A DNA stretch of 34,059 nucleotides from a virus, in the IMG/VR virus record IMGVR_UViG_3300050132_000154, positions 1 through 34,059 of that record. One strand, 5' to 3'. The notes beneath the pieces were generated by a model. The model made no database searches. It had not been told where the DNA came from and was given only the letters and a program-made list of their open reading frames with translations. Positions 27,890 through 34,059 of the stretch are shown piece after piece. The first letter of the stretch is position 1, and each line of letters begins with the position of its first letter. The translations under genes were made by a program, and so were the position numbers.

Positions 27890-28351
27890 TTAGTGCCAGA
27901 TCAATTTTAAAGCATCCACACAGTCTTGTTTTGATTCACTGGGTATATGCTTCATATCAACGTGTGTTATGTTCTTACAGGTAGTTAAATTCCATTTAGC
28001 GGTGGTCGGACGTACAAGTCTGTATTCAATATTTAGATATTGGCACATTTGTTCAATCAATATTCCGGTTTGGTGATTTAATCCTGTTTTATTTCCGATT
28101 AATCCAGACACTGCATTTGATTGATTTTTGTTAACATGCCAGTTTGATTTATTAAGCCAGCCTGCCTCAATAATTACCAACATTCCTGTTTCATAATGAA
28201 ACGCCTTGCTTTTGTAAAATTCTAAAAAAGAAAGCAATTCAAAAAAACTCAATGTCTTTGCTTCATATTTACCATGAAGTTTTTCATATAAAGCTACGCC
28301 TGATTTTTTACAGTCAGGATCACAGCCAATTAATATGTCGTATTTTTCCAT
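27890..28351 (-). CDS. RuvC-like Holliday junction resolvase / endonuclease
   Basis: The product is 153 aa, the usual RuvC size. ILIGCDPDCKKSGVALYEK at residues 6-24 gives the first catalytic Asp (GxDP). LVIIEAGWLNKSN near 66 supplies the Glu after the second core strand. IEYRLVRPTTAKWNL near 114 matches the 'v.P...K' region, and SKQDCVDALKLIWH ends with the D..DA motif. RNase H-fold enzymes of this type resolve branched DNA before packaging or during recombination. It is on the same strand as the exonuclease and annealing genes. Confidence 0.8.
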   Translation of the reverse strand: MEKYDILIGCDPDCKKSGVALYEKLHGKYEAKTLSFFELLSFLEFYKSKAFHYETGMLVIIEAGWLNKSNWHVNKNQSNAVSGLIGNKTGLNHQTGILIEQMCQYLNIEYRLVRPTTAKWNLTTCKNITHVDMKHIPSESKQDCVDALKLIWH

Positions 28352-28527
28352 TATTGATTTTTTAGTATTATTATTGAAGTTTCGTGTTCTGTTATTAAAG
28401 CCGAAAGTCTTAATATTTCTTGCTTTTTAAGTTCTGTTCTTTCGCCTTTTAAATTCATTTGCAATTGAGTATTGAGACTTTCGATTTTTACTGTCAATGT
28501 CAGTATTGCGTGTTTAAAGTTTCCCAT
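28351..28527 (-). CDS. Small helical protein (58 aa)
   Basis: It starts MGNFKHAILTLTVKIES; long helices (RTELKKQEILRLSALITEH) suggest a coiled coil. TAATG-type overlaps join it to genes on both sides (the winged-helix-like gene and the resolvase). Confidence 0.55.
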   Translation of the reverse strand: MGNFKHAILTLTVKIESLNTQLQMNLKGERTELKKQEILRLSALITEHETSIIILKNQ

Positions 28528-28775
28528 TAATTTACATTTGTAACTTTGTGATAAATGCCCTCATTATTTACGGTATAATTAACCTTGCCTTTTTTAGCCA
28601 ACGCCCTTAGTTTTCTGCTTACGGTCCCATCATACGGACAAAAAGGTTTCATTAATTTGTGAACGTGATCCGTTAAATGATTAAGATAAAATACTTCAGG
28701 GGCAAAAGAAAACGCTATAAATGTAGCTTCTTCAGTTGAATATAATCCCCTCTTTTTAAATTGGTTTTCTTTCAT
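28527..28775 (-). CDS. Winged-helix-like small protein (82 aa)
   Basis: It starts MKENQFKKRGLYSTEEATF. The end CPYDGTVSRKLRALAKKGK followed by VNYTVNNEGIYHK fits a recognition helix (DGTVSRKLRAL) and a beta wing, as in small transcription factors. A DNA-binding function is inferred from this pattern only. Confidence 0.6.
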   Translation of the reverse strand: MKENQFKKRGLYSTEEATFIAFSFAPEVFYLNHLTDHVHKLMKPFCPYDGTVSRKLRALAKKGKVNYTVNNEGIYHKVTNVN

Positions 28776-28777
28776 GG

Positions 28778-28999
28778 TTAAAATATTGATTTAGAGTGAG
28801 TACGTAAGAATCGTTGTTTTGCTTCTTCTTTGCTTTTACCGTGCCGAATGTAGATTGACGTTACCGGGGTAATTTGAACTTTTACCATTTTGGTTACGTC
28901 TGGACTTTGAAACTTTGATTTCTTGTCGTTTTGGATCGACTCTATGTCACTAAGTACGACCTTTCGTAAATCGGTCTGAGAATGTAAATTGTTATTCAT
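28778..28999 (-). CDS. Hypothetical basic protein (73 aa)
   Basis: The start at 28999 (MNNNLHSQTDLRKVVLSD) is preferred because an A-rich leader (AAAACCAAAACAAAC) comes directly before it; upstream ATGs lie inside an inverted repeat. The C-terminal part (SIYIRHGKSKEEAKQRFLR) is basic. Possible nucleic-acid binding; no family known. Confidence 0.6.
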   Translation of the reverse strand: MNNNLHSQTDLRKVVLSDIESIQNDKKSKFQSPDVTKMVKVQITPVTSIYIRHGKSKEEAKQRFLRTHSKSIF

Positions 29000-29022
29000 T
29001 GGTTTGTTTGTTTTGGTTTTAG

Positions 29023-29065
29023 CTGCCATCCCAGAAACGATCACGGGTTTCAACCATTATGGCAG
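29023..29065 (-). promoter_or_regulatory. Two-tier inverted repeat in the leader of the 73-aa gene
   Basis: CTGCCAT/ATGGCAG (7 bp) encloses GAAAC/GTTTC (5 bp). A 12-codon frame MVETRDRFWDGS lies within it and ends just before the A-rich leader. It may be an operator or an mRNA structure. Confidence 0.5.
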
Positions 29066-29194
29066 TCAGTAAATAATCAGAATGTTAATAATTAATTGAA
29101 AATTTTGTAAAACTTTTTTAAAATTTAAACATTCGTACTCGTGTGTTATCTATGGAGGTGATTTGTTATTTCTCATTTATACTTGCTTTTGGCG

Positions 29195-29848
29195 TTAATT
29201 ATTTCTGTTTATAATTTGTTTAATTAAGTCGTTCATATACGTTTCTGCTAACATTGCACGAATTTTCATTTGTTCAATCACTTCATCATCACGTTCAATT
29301 CTTAAAATTGACAAACAAGTTCTTTCAGTTGCACGTGGATCGTAGCTTACAAAATCGCACCATTTACGACCAGTTACCCAAAGTTGACACATAATTTGAT
29401 AATAATAATCATCGTTATGTTCGAGTAAATCCGCATCATTTTTTAGTAATAGATTTTGAATATGATTTGTAGTATTGTAAGGGCATTTTGTTTCAATCAA
29501 TCCATCTTCACCAATTAATCCGTCTGGACTTGCGCCTGTATTGTTTGTGCCTTCAATAAAACCACAATCAACAATCTGTAATCCTGTAAATTCTGAATAA
29601 ACCCTTTTAGCTTCAGGTTCGTACATATTACCCCAGTCACATGCTTTGTTTGGAGCGTTACGATATTCAAAGATTAGCCCATTGGTAACGACTTCAGATA
29701 TTTTATCAAAGATATATGTTTTAGCAGTTTCGCCAAATATCTCGTCTTTTTTGCGACCTGATTTCATTAACTTTGAAAATTGGGAAGCTGTGAACTTCCC
29801 AATTCTTTGTTGAAACCATTCTTCTGTTTGCTGAAGGTTATTTTCCAC
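29195..29848 (-). CDS. YqaJ-type recombination exonuclease (lambda exo-like)
   Basis: The product is 217 aa. TEEWFQQRIGKFTASQFSKL at residues 8-27 is the N-terminal signature, followed by a Glu in MYEPEAKRVYSEFTG near 77, GASPDGLIGEDGLIETKCPY near 104-123, and YYYQIMCQLWVTGRKWCDF near 145. The Asp of PDG and the ExK of IETK are PD-(D/E)xK nuclease residues. Such enzymes resect 5' ends to yield 3' tails for an annealing partner, which the preceding gene probably encodes. The two frames overlap by 11 bases. Confidence 0.88.
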   Translation of the reverse strand: MENNLQQTEEWFQQRIGKFTASQFSKLMKSGRKKDEIFGETAKTYIFDKISEVVTNGLIFEYRNAPNKACDWGNMYEPEAKRVYSEFTGLQIVDCGFIEGTNNTGASPDGLIGEDGLIETKCPYNTTNHIQNLLLKNDADLLEHNDDYYYQIMCQLWVTGRKWCDFVSYDPRATERTCLSILRIERDDEVIEQMKIRAMLAETYMNDLIKQIINRNN

Positions 29849-30731
29849 CGTTAACGTCTTTATTAAAAAGTTCCTCTTTCAGTTTTTCAGCTTCTTCGCT
29901 TGTCAGTGCACCTGATAATTCGGCTTGTGTAATTTCGGTTTGTGTTTTGTAAACTGCTTTCTTTTTCGGTTCGGATTTTACAATGATATGGAATGTTTCT
30001 TCAACCGTTGTGTCACCGTCTTTGATACCCTGGATTAAGCCTTTTAAATCTGCAATTTGTTCAGCTTTAATCTGATTGATTGATCGTAAACCGATAGCAG
30101 TTAAAACTTGTTCCTCTGTTACATTGTAAGTAGTTTTCATGTAATCCATTGCAATTGTACGGGCTTTTATTAATTTATCTTCGTTTGACAAATCCCCGGT
30201 AATAACTCTCAGGGCTGCATCAGCACAAATATCTGTTAAACCCTTTGGAACTACTGAAAAAACAGCGTTTCTGAAAGCAATAGCATTGGCTGCATTACCG
30301 GTTACGGTTATCATATCGTCATCAAAACGTTTACCGTCTCTTTTAACAATTGACCTACGAACCTCAACCTTGCATGCGTAATTAGTTTCCAAATCGAACA
30401 CTACACTTTCCGAAATGATTTGTTTGTCTGTGATTTGTTTTACCCTTGCATCTACACGGATATTACCATACTGTTGTACGATTATTCTTGCAAGGTGAAC
30501 ACTTGGCCCCGATAATGATTTACCCCCTCTTGGAAGCGTATATCTGCACGATTCAGCTATTTTGGCATCCATTGTAACAATAGCTAAACAGTTTTCTTTT
30601 ACCCTTGCTAAGTTTCTTGGATATTTCTTTGCCGTTGCAATTTGAATGTCATATTCGGCTCTTTGTCCTGCTTCAATCGTTTCAATGTCGTACGATTGTG
30701 GAATGATTGTTACTTCTTCGTTGTTTTCCAT
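29838..30731 (-). CDS. Probable single-strand annealing protein, partner of the exonuclease
   Basis: The product is 297 aa. Near residue 65 come CRYTLPRGGKSLSGPSVHLA and then RIIVQQYGNIRVDARV. AANAIAFRNAVFSVVPKGL near 150 follows, and a helical, charged C-terminus. The size, acidic tail and overlap with a YqaJ exonuclease gene are what one expects of a RecT/Erf/Sak-like annealing protein. I cannot match it to a named superfamily from memory, so the role rests on context and length. It would anneal 3' tails during recombination-dependent replication. Confidence 0.65.
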   Translation of the reverse strand: MENNEEVTIIPQSYDIETIEAGQRAEYDIQIATAKKYPRNLARVKENCLAIVTMDAKIAESCRYTLPRGGKSLSGPSVHLARIIVQQYGNIRVDARVKQITDKQIISESVVFDLETNYACKVEVRRSIVKRDGKRFDDDMITVTGNAANAIAFRNAVFSVVPKGLTDICADAALRVITGDLSNEDKLIKARTIAMDYMKTTYNVTEEQVLTAIGLRSINQIKAEQIADLKGLIQGIKDGDTTVEETFHIIVKSEPKKKAVYKTQTEITQAELSGALTSEEAEKLKEELFNKDVNGGK

Positions 30732-30740
30732 TGTTTTGGT

Positions 30741-30917
30741 TTATTTATAAGGATTTTTAACAGCTTCACAGAGTTCTTTAATGGTTTGAAATGAATCAAA
30801 AATAGATTCAGGTTCCATTTGATCAACGATTTCTTCTTCAGGTTCGATATAATCATAGTCTGTTAAGTTTTCGCTTTGATTATTCTCAAATTCTTGTATT
30901 TGCAGGTAATTGCTCAT
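30741..30917 (-). CDS. Small acidic protein (58 aa)
   Basis: It starts MSNYLQIQEFENNQSENL and contains DYDYIEPEEEIVDQMEPES, very acidic. First gene of the recombination unit, behind a strong promoter. Acidic peptides here may mimic DNA or bind a host enzyme; no evidence beyond composition. Confidence 0.6.
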   Translation of the reverse strand: MSNYLQIQEFENNQSENLTDYDYIEPEEEIVDQMEPESIFDSFQTIKELCEAVKNPYK

Positions 30918-30941
30918 TGTGTTTTGGTTTTAATTATAAGA

Positions 30942-30972
30942 CAAATTTACAATTGTAAATGATTGAATGCAA
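30942..30972 (-). promoter_or_regulatory. Promoter of the recombination/replication operon
   Basis: Minus strand: TTGC, 19 bases, TAAATTTG (30949-30942), 25 bases before the start of the acidic protein gene. Likely drives annealing protein, exonuclease and following genes. Confidence 0.8.
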
Positions 30973-30994
30973 GATTTATTGTGTTTGAATTTAA

Positions 30995-31258
30995 CTATTT
31001 TAGTTTAGATTTTAACACTTTGTTGCTTTTAAATTGTTCTGGTGTAGCTTTTAATCTGTCTAAATATTCCATCAATGCAGGATAAAAACAGATTGGCCCT
31101 AACAGAAATATGTAAGCAAGTAACAGTACGATTAATTTGTACCATTTTATCATTTTAAACGCTCTCAGTTCAACTGGATTGTTTAGATCAATGATTACAC
31201 CCACCAATCCAAGAAAGGCGTAAATAGAATAGATAATTTCGATTTGTTGAAGTGTCAT
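30995..31258 (-). CDS. Two-span membrane protein (87 aa)
   Basis: The start at 31258 (MTLQQIEIIYSIYAFLGL) is preferred over 31282. Two hydrophobic helices: IYSIYAFLGLVGVII and WYKLIVLLLAYIFLLGPIC. A basic tail (SNKVLKSKLK) would face the cytoplasm. It may be an accessory holin or superinfection factor, since the lysis cassette is next along the strand. Confidence 0.6.
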   Translation of the reverse strand: MTLQQIEIIYSIYAFLGLVGVIIDLNNPVELRAFKMIKWYKLIVLLLAYIFLLGPICFYPALMEYLDRLKATPEQFKSNKVLKSKLK

Positions 31259-31262
31259 TGTT

Positions 31263-31355
31263 TTAAATTTTAAAGATTGCACAAATGATTAATAAAATGA
31301 TCGGAATAATGATTACCGATACTTGCTGATAATATTCTACTCGTTGGCGTGTCAT
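31263..31355 (-). CDS. Short membrane peptide (30 aa)
   Basis: MTRQRVEYYQQ followed by one hydrophobic helix (VSVIIIPIILLIICAIF). It lies 4 bases upstream of the two-span membrane protein, behind a promoter. Short but consistent with a membrane-active phage peptide. Confidence 0.5.
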   Translation of the reverse strand: MTRQRVEYYQQVSVIIIPIILLIICAIFKI

Positions 31356-31379
31356 AATGTTTGTTGTTTAAATTGTTCA

Positions 31380-31409
31380 CAAATCTACACATTATAATTC
31401 AAATAGCAA
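31380..31409 (-). promoter_or_regulatory. Promoter of the small membrane proteins
   Basis: Minus strand: TTGC, 18 bases, TAGATTTG (31387-31380). Located after the lysis-cassette terminator. Confidence 0.7.
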
Positions 31410-31483
31410 GACTTATTTTTACTAAAATTCAATAATAGTGAAATTTTAACTAAATAATCGCTAATTGTTAAATAAATAACAAA

Positions 31484-31514
31484 AGCCGTTACCAGATGGG
31501 CTGAATAACGGCTT
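31484..31514 (-). terminator. Terminator of the lysis cassette
   Basis: AAGCCGTTA/TAACGGCTT, a perfect 9-bp stem with a 13-base loop, followed on the minus strand by TTTGTTATTT. It lies 33 bases after the stop of the spanin-like gene. Confidence 0.85.
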
Positions 31515-31547
31515 CTAAAACCAAAACACTTGCAAATATAATCAAAT

Positions 31548-32138
31548 TTAGAACTTTATCTTAAAATAAGTTGAAAATATTGCAATTTTATTAAATGGAT
31601 CTGCTTGAAGCTGAAAAATGTTATCCTTTTTAGTTTTAAGAATGATACCCAGCGGTAAATAAAGTTTTGTAGGCTTAATAAATTCCGTTCCACACCCTCC
31701 GCCAAAATACACCTGTCTTCGTGCAGGATTTGTAATCGTAGTTACATTATTTACTATCGAGGGTAACCGATTCAAATAAAATAGCTTTCCGCCCCCTTTT
31801 AAGGCGTTCTGGGTTACCGTATCGACTAACTGTATCTTTGCTGTGCTATCATCAAGAAGTACTCTCCTGTATATCTTAAAAGCCAAATAATCATTAACGG
31901 CCTTTATCGTATCAATTCGAGTAAGTATTTTGATCTTTACGCTTCCGGTATCGTGATAAACCGTATCAGGTAATTTAGCGGCTAACCATTTTGTTATTGG
32001 TGTGTGCCAAAGAGTGTCGTGTGTTGTTTCTGTCTTAATCGTTATTTTTGGCCCTGAGCATTGTTTTGTCAATGTCATTCCAAAGATAAAACCGATTGCA
32101 ATTAAAAGAATAATCTTAATGTAATTCATAGGGTACAT
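31548..32138 (-). CDS. Spanin-like membrane-anchored protein
   Basis: The product is 196 aa, with an N-terminal membrane helix (YIKIILLIAIGFIFGMTL) and a Cys soon after (KQCSGP). The rest would be periplasmic: TETTHDTLWHTPITKWL, with repeated D-T-V/D-T motifs, and a C-terminal domain with YFGGGCGTEF and hydrophobic strands. An anchored protein last in a holin-endolysin cassette fits an inner-membrane spanin that disrupts the outer membrane. The beta-rich end differs from coiled-coil i-spanins, so a unimolecular or novel type is possible. An alternative start lies at 32129. Confidence 0.55.
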   Translation of the reverse strand: MYPMNYIKIILLIAIGFIFGMTLTKQCSGPKITIKTETTHDTLWHTPITKWLAAKLPDTVYHDTGSVKIKILTRIDTIKAVNDYLAFKIYRRVLLDDSTAKIQLVDTVTQNALKGGGKLFYLNRLPSIVNNVTTITNPARRQVYFGGGCGTEFIKPTKLYLPLGIILKTKKDNIFQLQADPFNKIAIFSTYFKIKF

Positions 32139-32139
32139 A

Positions 32140-32577
32140 TTAAGTTTGTCCGTTTATTTTGTAAGACCTTAGCGATTGCCTTCTGTTTCCTGATTTTGTC
32201 CGTGAAACATGTACCCAGTCAGGGTTATTGTCACTACCAAACTCCCAAATACATTGATCATAGATAAGATGTTCTGTAATATAATGGAACATTTGTTTAT
32301 TGAAACCATTACAATCTAAATCGACTGCCTCCCCTGTGACGTGCTGACTATTTGAAGCACCGCCAATAAAAGCGTTTAATTGCCGGCTTCTAAAGAATGA
32401 ATTAATCTTTATAGGCAAACCGATAAACTTTCTTAACGGTTCAAATACATTTTCAGCTAAATACTTCATGTTTGTAATTTGAGCTAATCCGGGGATGTTT
32501 ACAATTCCTTTTTGAACTGCCGTATCGCTATGGATTGCTTCATCATAAGTAATGTGTTCACTTATATTCATTTTCAT
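32140..32577 (-). CDS. Peptidase M15-type endolysin
   Basis: The product is 145 aa. NSFFRSRQLNAFIGGASNSQ near residues 59-78 is followed by SQHVTGEAVDLDC, the SxHxxGxAxD zinc motif, and DWVHVSR near 123, whose His is the third ligand. M15_3 enzymes cut D-Ala/L-Ala or D,D bonds in peptidoglycan. No signal peptide, so it needs a holin to reach the wall. It begins 3 bases before the end of the upstream membrane protein gene, inside a typical holin-endolysin-spanin order. Confidence 0.9.
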   Translation of the reverse strand: MKMNISEHITYDEAIHSDTAVQKGIVNIPGLAQITNMKYLAENVFEPLRKFIGLPIKINSFFRSRQLNAFIGGASNSQHVTGEAVDLDCNGFNKQMFHYITEHLIYDQCIWEFGSDNNPDWVHVSRTKSGNRRQSLRSYKINGQT

Positions 32578-32843
32578 TGTCGTTTATTGATTAAATGATC
32601 ATATATTTTATCCATTTTGTCGTTCATTGCTTTTACATCATCCTTTAGTGAACCATCAATCTTGTCACAACGTGCGCCCAAAGCATCAGTAGTTTTGTCA
32701 ATGTATTTGTAAACCTCATCAATGTCATCCTTATTTACCGACTTCTTTACCCTACTCCCAACAATGAAAATAAATGATGTTACTGTGATTAAGAATATGA
32801 TAGCATTAGCTAGCGTTCCGGGAGTTATTAAAATATCGGTCAT
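32574..32843 (-). CDS. Membrane-anchored coiled-coil protein (89 aa), possible holin/antiholin
   Basis: One N-terminal hydrophobic helix (LANAIIFLITVTSFIFIVG) and then a charged helical domain (VYKYIDKTTDALGARCDKI, MNDKMDKIYDHLINK). Such proteins are often found in phage lysis cassettes and may be regulators. It overlaps the four-span membrane gene by 38 bases. Confidence 0.6.
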   Translation of the reverse strand: MTDILITPGTLANAIIFLITVTSFIFIVGSRVKKSVNKDDIDEVYKYIDKTTDALGARCDKIDGSLKDDVKAMNDKMDKIYDHLINKRQ

Positions 32844-33186
32844 AGGTAAAATATGATAAAGTAGTGAACACTGAGAAAATTAGGGAGTATTTAAGTGAGA
32901 TGTCGGTAAAACTTGGAACTAAATTAAAGAGTAGAATCAACCCCGAAAATCCATAAAAAGAGCTACAGAATAGTACAAGCAACTTTAGCCATTTGTTTTG
33001 AAGGAATGTAAAGATTATTCCTGTTAATATCGCTATTCCTAAACCTGTTGATATGTCATAGAGAGCGTGATACATGATATTGTAGGTAGTTAAGTTATAG
33101 ACTACGATAGCGTAAGACACAAGCATTGCTAATATTGTAATTATTCCTACAATGCCTTTCAGTTCCAATTTTTTTCGTTCACTCAT
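32806..33186 (-). CDS. Four-span membrane protein (holin candidate)
   Basis: The product is 126 aa with four hydrophobic segments: GIVGIITILAMLVSYAIVV, IGLAI-type near residue 50 (GLGIAILTGIIFTFL), WLKLLVLFCSSFYGFSGLIL, and YSLIFSVFTTLSYF. Short charged ends (SERKKLEL; YFNNSRNAS). It fits an inner-membrane holin or its accessory. The gene order points to lysis, but topology alone cannot prove it. Confidence 0.6.
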   Translation of the reverse strand: MSERKKLELKGIVGIITILAMLVSYAIVVYNLTTYNIMYHALYDISTGLGIAILTGIIFTFLQNKWLKLLVLFCSSFYGFSGLILLFNLVPSFTDISLKYSLIFSVFTTLSYFTYDRYFNNSRNAS

Positions 33187-33242
33187 GGTACTACTTGTTT
33201 AATCCGTAAAACCCGAAAAGGTAATACGGTTTTAAGGTTTAT

Positions 33243-33476
33243 TTAACATTTATCTTGTGGTCTGTGATTTTCCTGCCCGCTTTGAACAAGTTTGATCGTA
33301 CCTAAAACCGCAGTAATCGTAGAGAAAGCCCCTGCTATTTCAAGTATCGGAGCTAATTTTGTGAATAGTGCGATTGTGCTGATAATAATTAGCCATGCCA
33401 TACCAAAAACATATATTAAGCGGGTTGAGCTTAAAACACCGGGGCTTTCTTCAAAAAAACTTCTTAGTGATTTCAT
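33243..33476 (-). CDS. Two-span holin-like protein (77 aa)
   Basis: It starts MKSLRSFFEESPGVLSSTR, with hydrophobic helices FGMAWLIIISTIALFT and APILEIAGAFSTITAVLG, then KLVQSGQENHRPQ. Short two-span proteins with an 'e..g..Ss.Rl' beginning recur as holins in Bacteroidota phages. It is the first gene of the lysis cassette behind a good promoter. Confidence 0.65.
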   Translation of the reverse strand: MKSLRSFFEESPGVLSSTRLIYVFGMAWLIIISTIALFTKLAPILEIAGAFSTITAVLGTIKLVQSGQENHRPQDKC

Positions 33477-33502
33477 AATATTGTAATTTGTTTAATTCTG
33501 AA

Positions 33503-33534
33503 CAAATATAACACTTTTAAATAAAAAAAGTCAA
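33503..33534 (-). promoter_or_regulatory. Promoter of the lysis cassette
   Basis: Minus strand: TTG (33534-33532), 21 bases, TATATTTG (33510-33503), 27 bases before the holin-like gene. Confidence 0.7.
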
Positions 33535-33540
33535 GTTTAT

Positions 33541-33940
33541 TATTTTATTGGCATATCAAATCTTTATCCCCTGCAGGTATTACGGAAACCACTAATGGTT
33601 TGTCAGACACTCTGAATAATGCACCCCCAACTTTCTTAAGTTCCGATTAGCTCTGGCTTTTTACGGATTTTATGCAAGACCCATAATTAAACTTTTCTCT
33701 GCAGTTCTATGTTATCAGATTACGGATAGAGCATAGTGTTTTTGCGCCTAATTATGTTTTCGTGTCCATGTTTATTTGTCTCAATATAATCAGACGGGGA
33801 TAATACGAAGGTTTAAAACCCCATCACTTGACTTTAAAGCGAAACCCCCTCAAAAACAGGTAAGGGGCTGCTCTCTCAGGGGTTTTGGGTCTTTTTATTA
33901 CCCTACTTTAATATTTTATTTTAATCACCCCTTACAAATG
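33541..33940 (-). ncRNA. Candidate structured noncoding RNA (~400 nt), unidentified
   Basis: No plausible protein frame covers this stretch, and it is less AT-rich than other gaps. Minus-strand helices: GTAAGGGG (33935-33928) / CCCCTTAC (33867-33860), 8 bp, enclosing GGGT/ACCC (33903-33887); AAAACCCC (33886-33879) / GGGGTTTT (33822-33815), 8 bp, crossing the first; AAACCA-TTAG-TGGTTT near 33588-33603; CTATG/CATAG. A promoter-like pair of boxes lies just upstream. Strand is inferred from that promoter. Not tRNA, tmRNA or any riboswitch I recognise. Confidence 0.45.
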
Positions 33941-33946
33941 ACTCTG

Positions 33947-33978
33947 TAAAAGTAGTACAATTACAGGGGAAATACAAA
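33947..33978 (-). promoter_or_regulatory. Promoter-like sequence before the noncoding stretch
   Basis: Minus strand: TTTG, 20 bases, TACTTTTA, one mismatch to TAnnTTTG. It lies directly after the stop of the truncated edge gene. Confidence 0.5.
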
Positions 33979-33979
33979 T

Positions 33980-34059
33980 TTATTTTTTAATTTTTGGTTG
34001 TGGTAATGGTTTATTGCAGATTTCATCCCAAAATGCCTTACCCAATTTAGATTTACTTG
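33980..34059 (-). CDS. 3' end of an unidentified gene, cut by the window edge
   Basis: The last 25 codons read SKSKLGKAFWDEICNKPL and then PQPKIKK before TAA. The fragment is hydrophilic and basic at its end, consistent with a real gene entering from the right, but too short to identify. Confidence 0.5.
   Translation of the reverse strand, partial: SKSKLGKAFWDEICNKPLPQPKIKK

Noticed and set aside
33815-33895. Plus-strand intrinsic terminator (AAAACCCC...GGGGTTTT, then CTTTTT)
   Set aside because: No rightward gene or transcript is evident upstream; the helices fit better as part of the minus-strand structured RNA.

Overview
This is a 34-kb piece of a tailed double-stranded DNA phage (or prophage) of a Bacteroidota host. 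The host assignment rests on promoters of the Bacteroidetes type (TTTG or TTGC, 18-21 bases, TAnnTTTG), found upstream of many genes, and on A-rich leaders such as AAAACCAAAACA before start codons in place of Shine-Dalgarno sites. Base composition is AT-rich. No integrase, repressor, DNA polymerase or tail tape-measure gene is visible. Both ends of the window cut through genes.

Layout. Bases 1-15521 are read leftward and hold packaging and head genes, in transcription order: small terminase (15521-14988), large terminase, portal, Dam-type adenine methylase, SPP1 gp7-like head morphogenesis protein, scaffold, decoration-like protein, major capsid protein, then head-tail connectors running off the left edge. 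Two blocks interrupt this order. One is a tRNA-Met(CAU)/tmRNA transcription unit at 8213-8595. The other is a cargo block (3816-8133) with a GT9-like glycosyltransferase, a methyltransferase-like protein, an HExxH protein and many small proteins. Bases 15942-20370 are the only rightward segment: an HNH-AP2 endonuclease followed by about a dozen small, mostly unknown proteins and a pentapeptide-repeat protein, separated by a recurring intergenic element. Bases 20492-33476 are again leftward: a radical-SAM-like protein, a DnaA-domain-IV-like protein, a primase-helicase, a DUF4373-like replication protein, a second HNH endonuclease, a RuvC-like resolvase, a YqaJ-type exonuclease with a probable annealing protein, and at 31548-33476 a lysis cassette (holin candidates, M15 peptidase endolysin, spanin-like membrane protein).

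The most notable finding is that 8213-8480 on the minus strand can be read as a circularly permuted (two-piece) tmRNA. The T-arm and 3' acceptor half come first. A 68-base intervening segment follows, then the 5' half with GGGGCTG, a TTCGA D-loop, a tag frame GNVYQLNPEVKAAA and a terminator. A promoter places the start of this unit just upstream of the tRNA. Second, both HNH endonuclease genes follow a perfect-spacing promoter and a leader with the same order of two overlapping helices (S1-S2-S1'-S2') although the helix sequences differ; each leader contains a short ATGAAAA-initiated reading frame and a T-run. Third, 33541-33940 is a noncoding, helix-rich stretch with its own promoter-like sequence, which looks like an unrecognised ~400-nt RNA.

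In the inferred life cycle, the rightward early genes and the leftward replication and recombination genes act first. Divergent promoters at 15618-15649 (left) and 15808-15838 (right) separate the terminase/head operon from the early segment. The head operons have several internal promoters and terminators. All functions are assigned by motif reading only; no database search was run.
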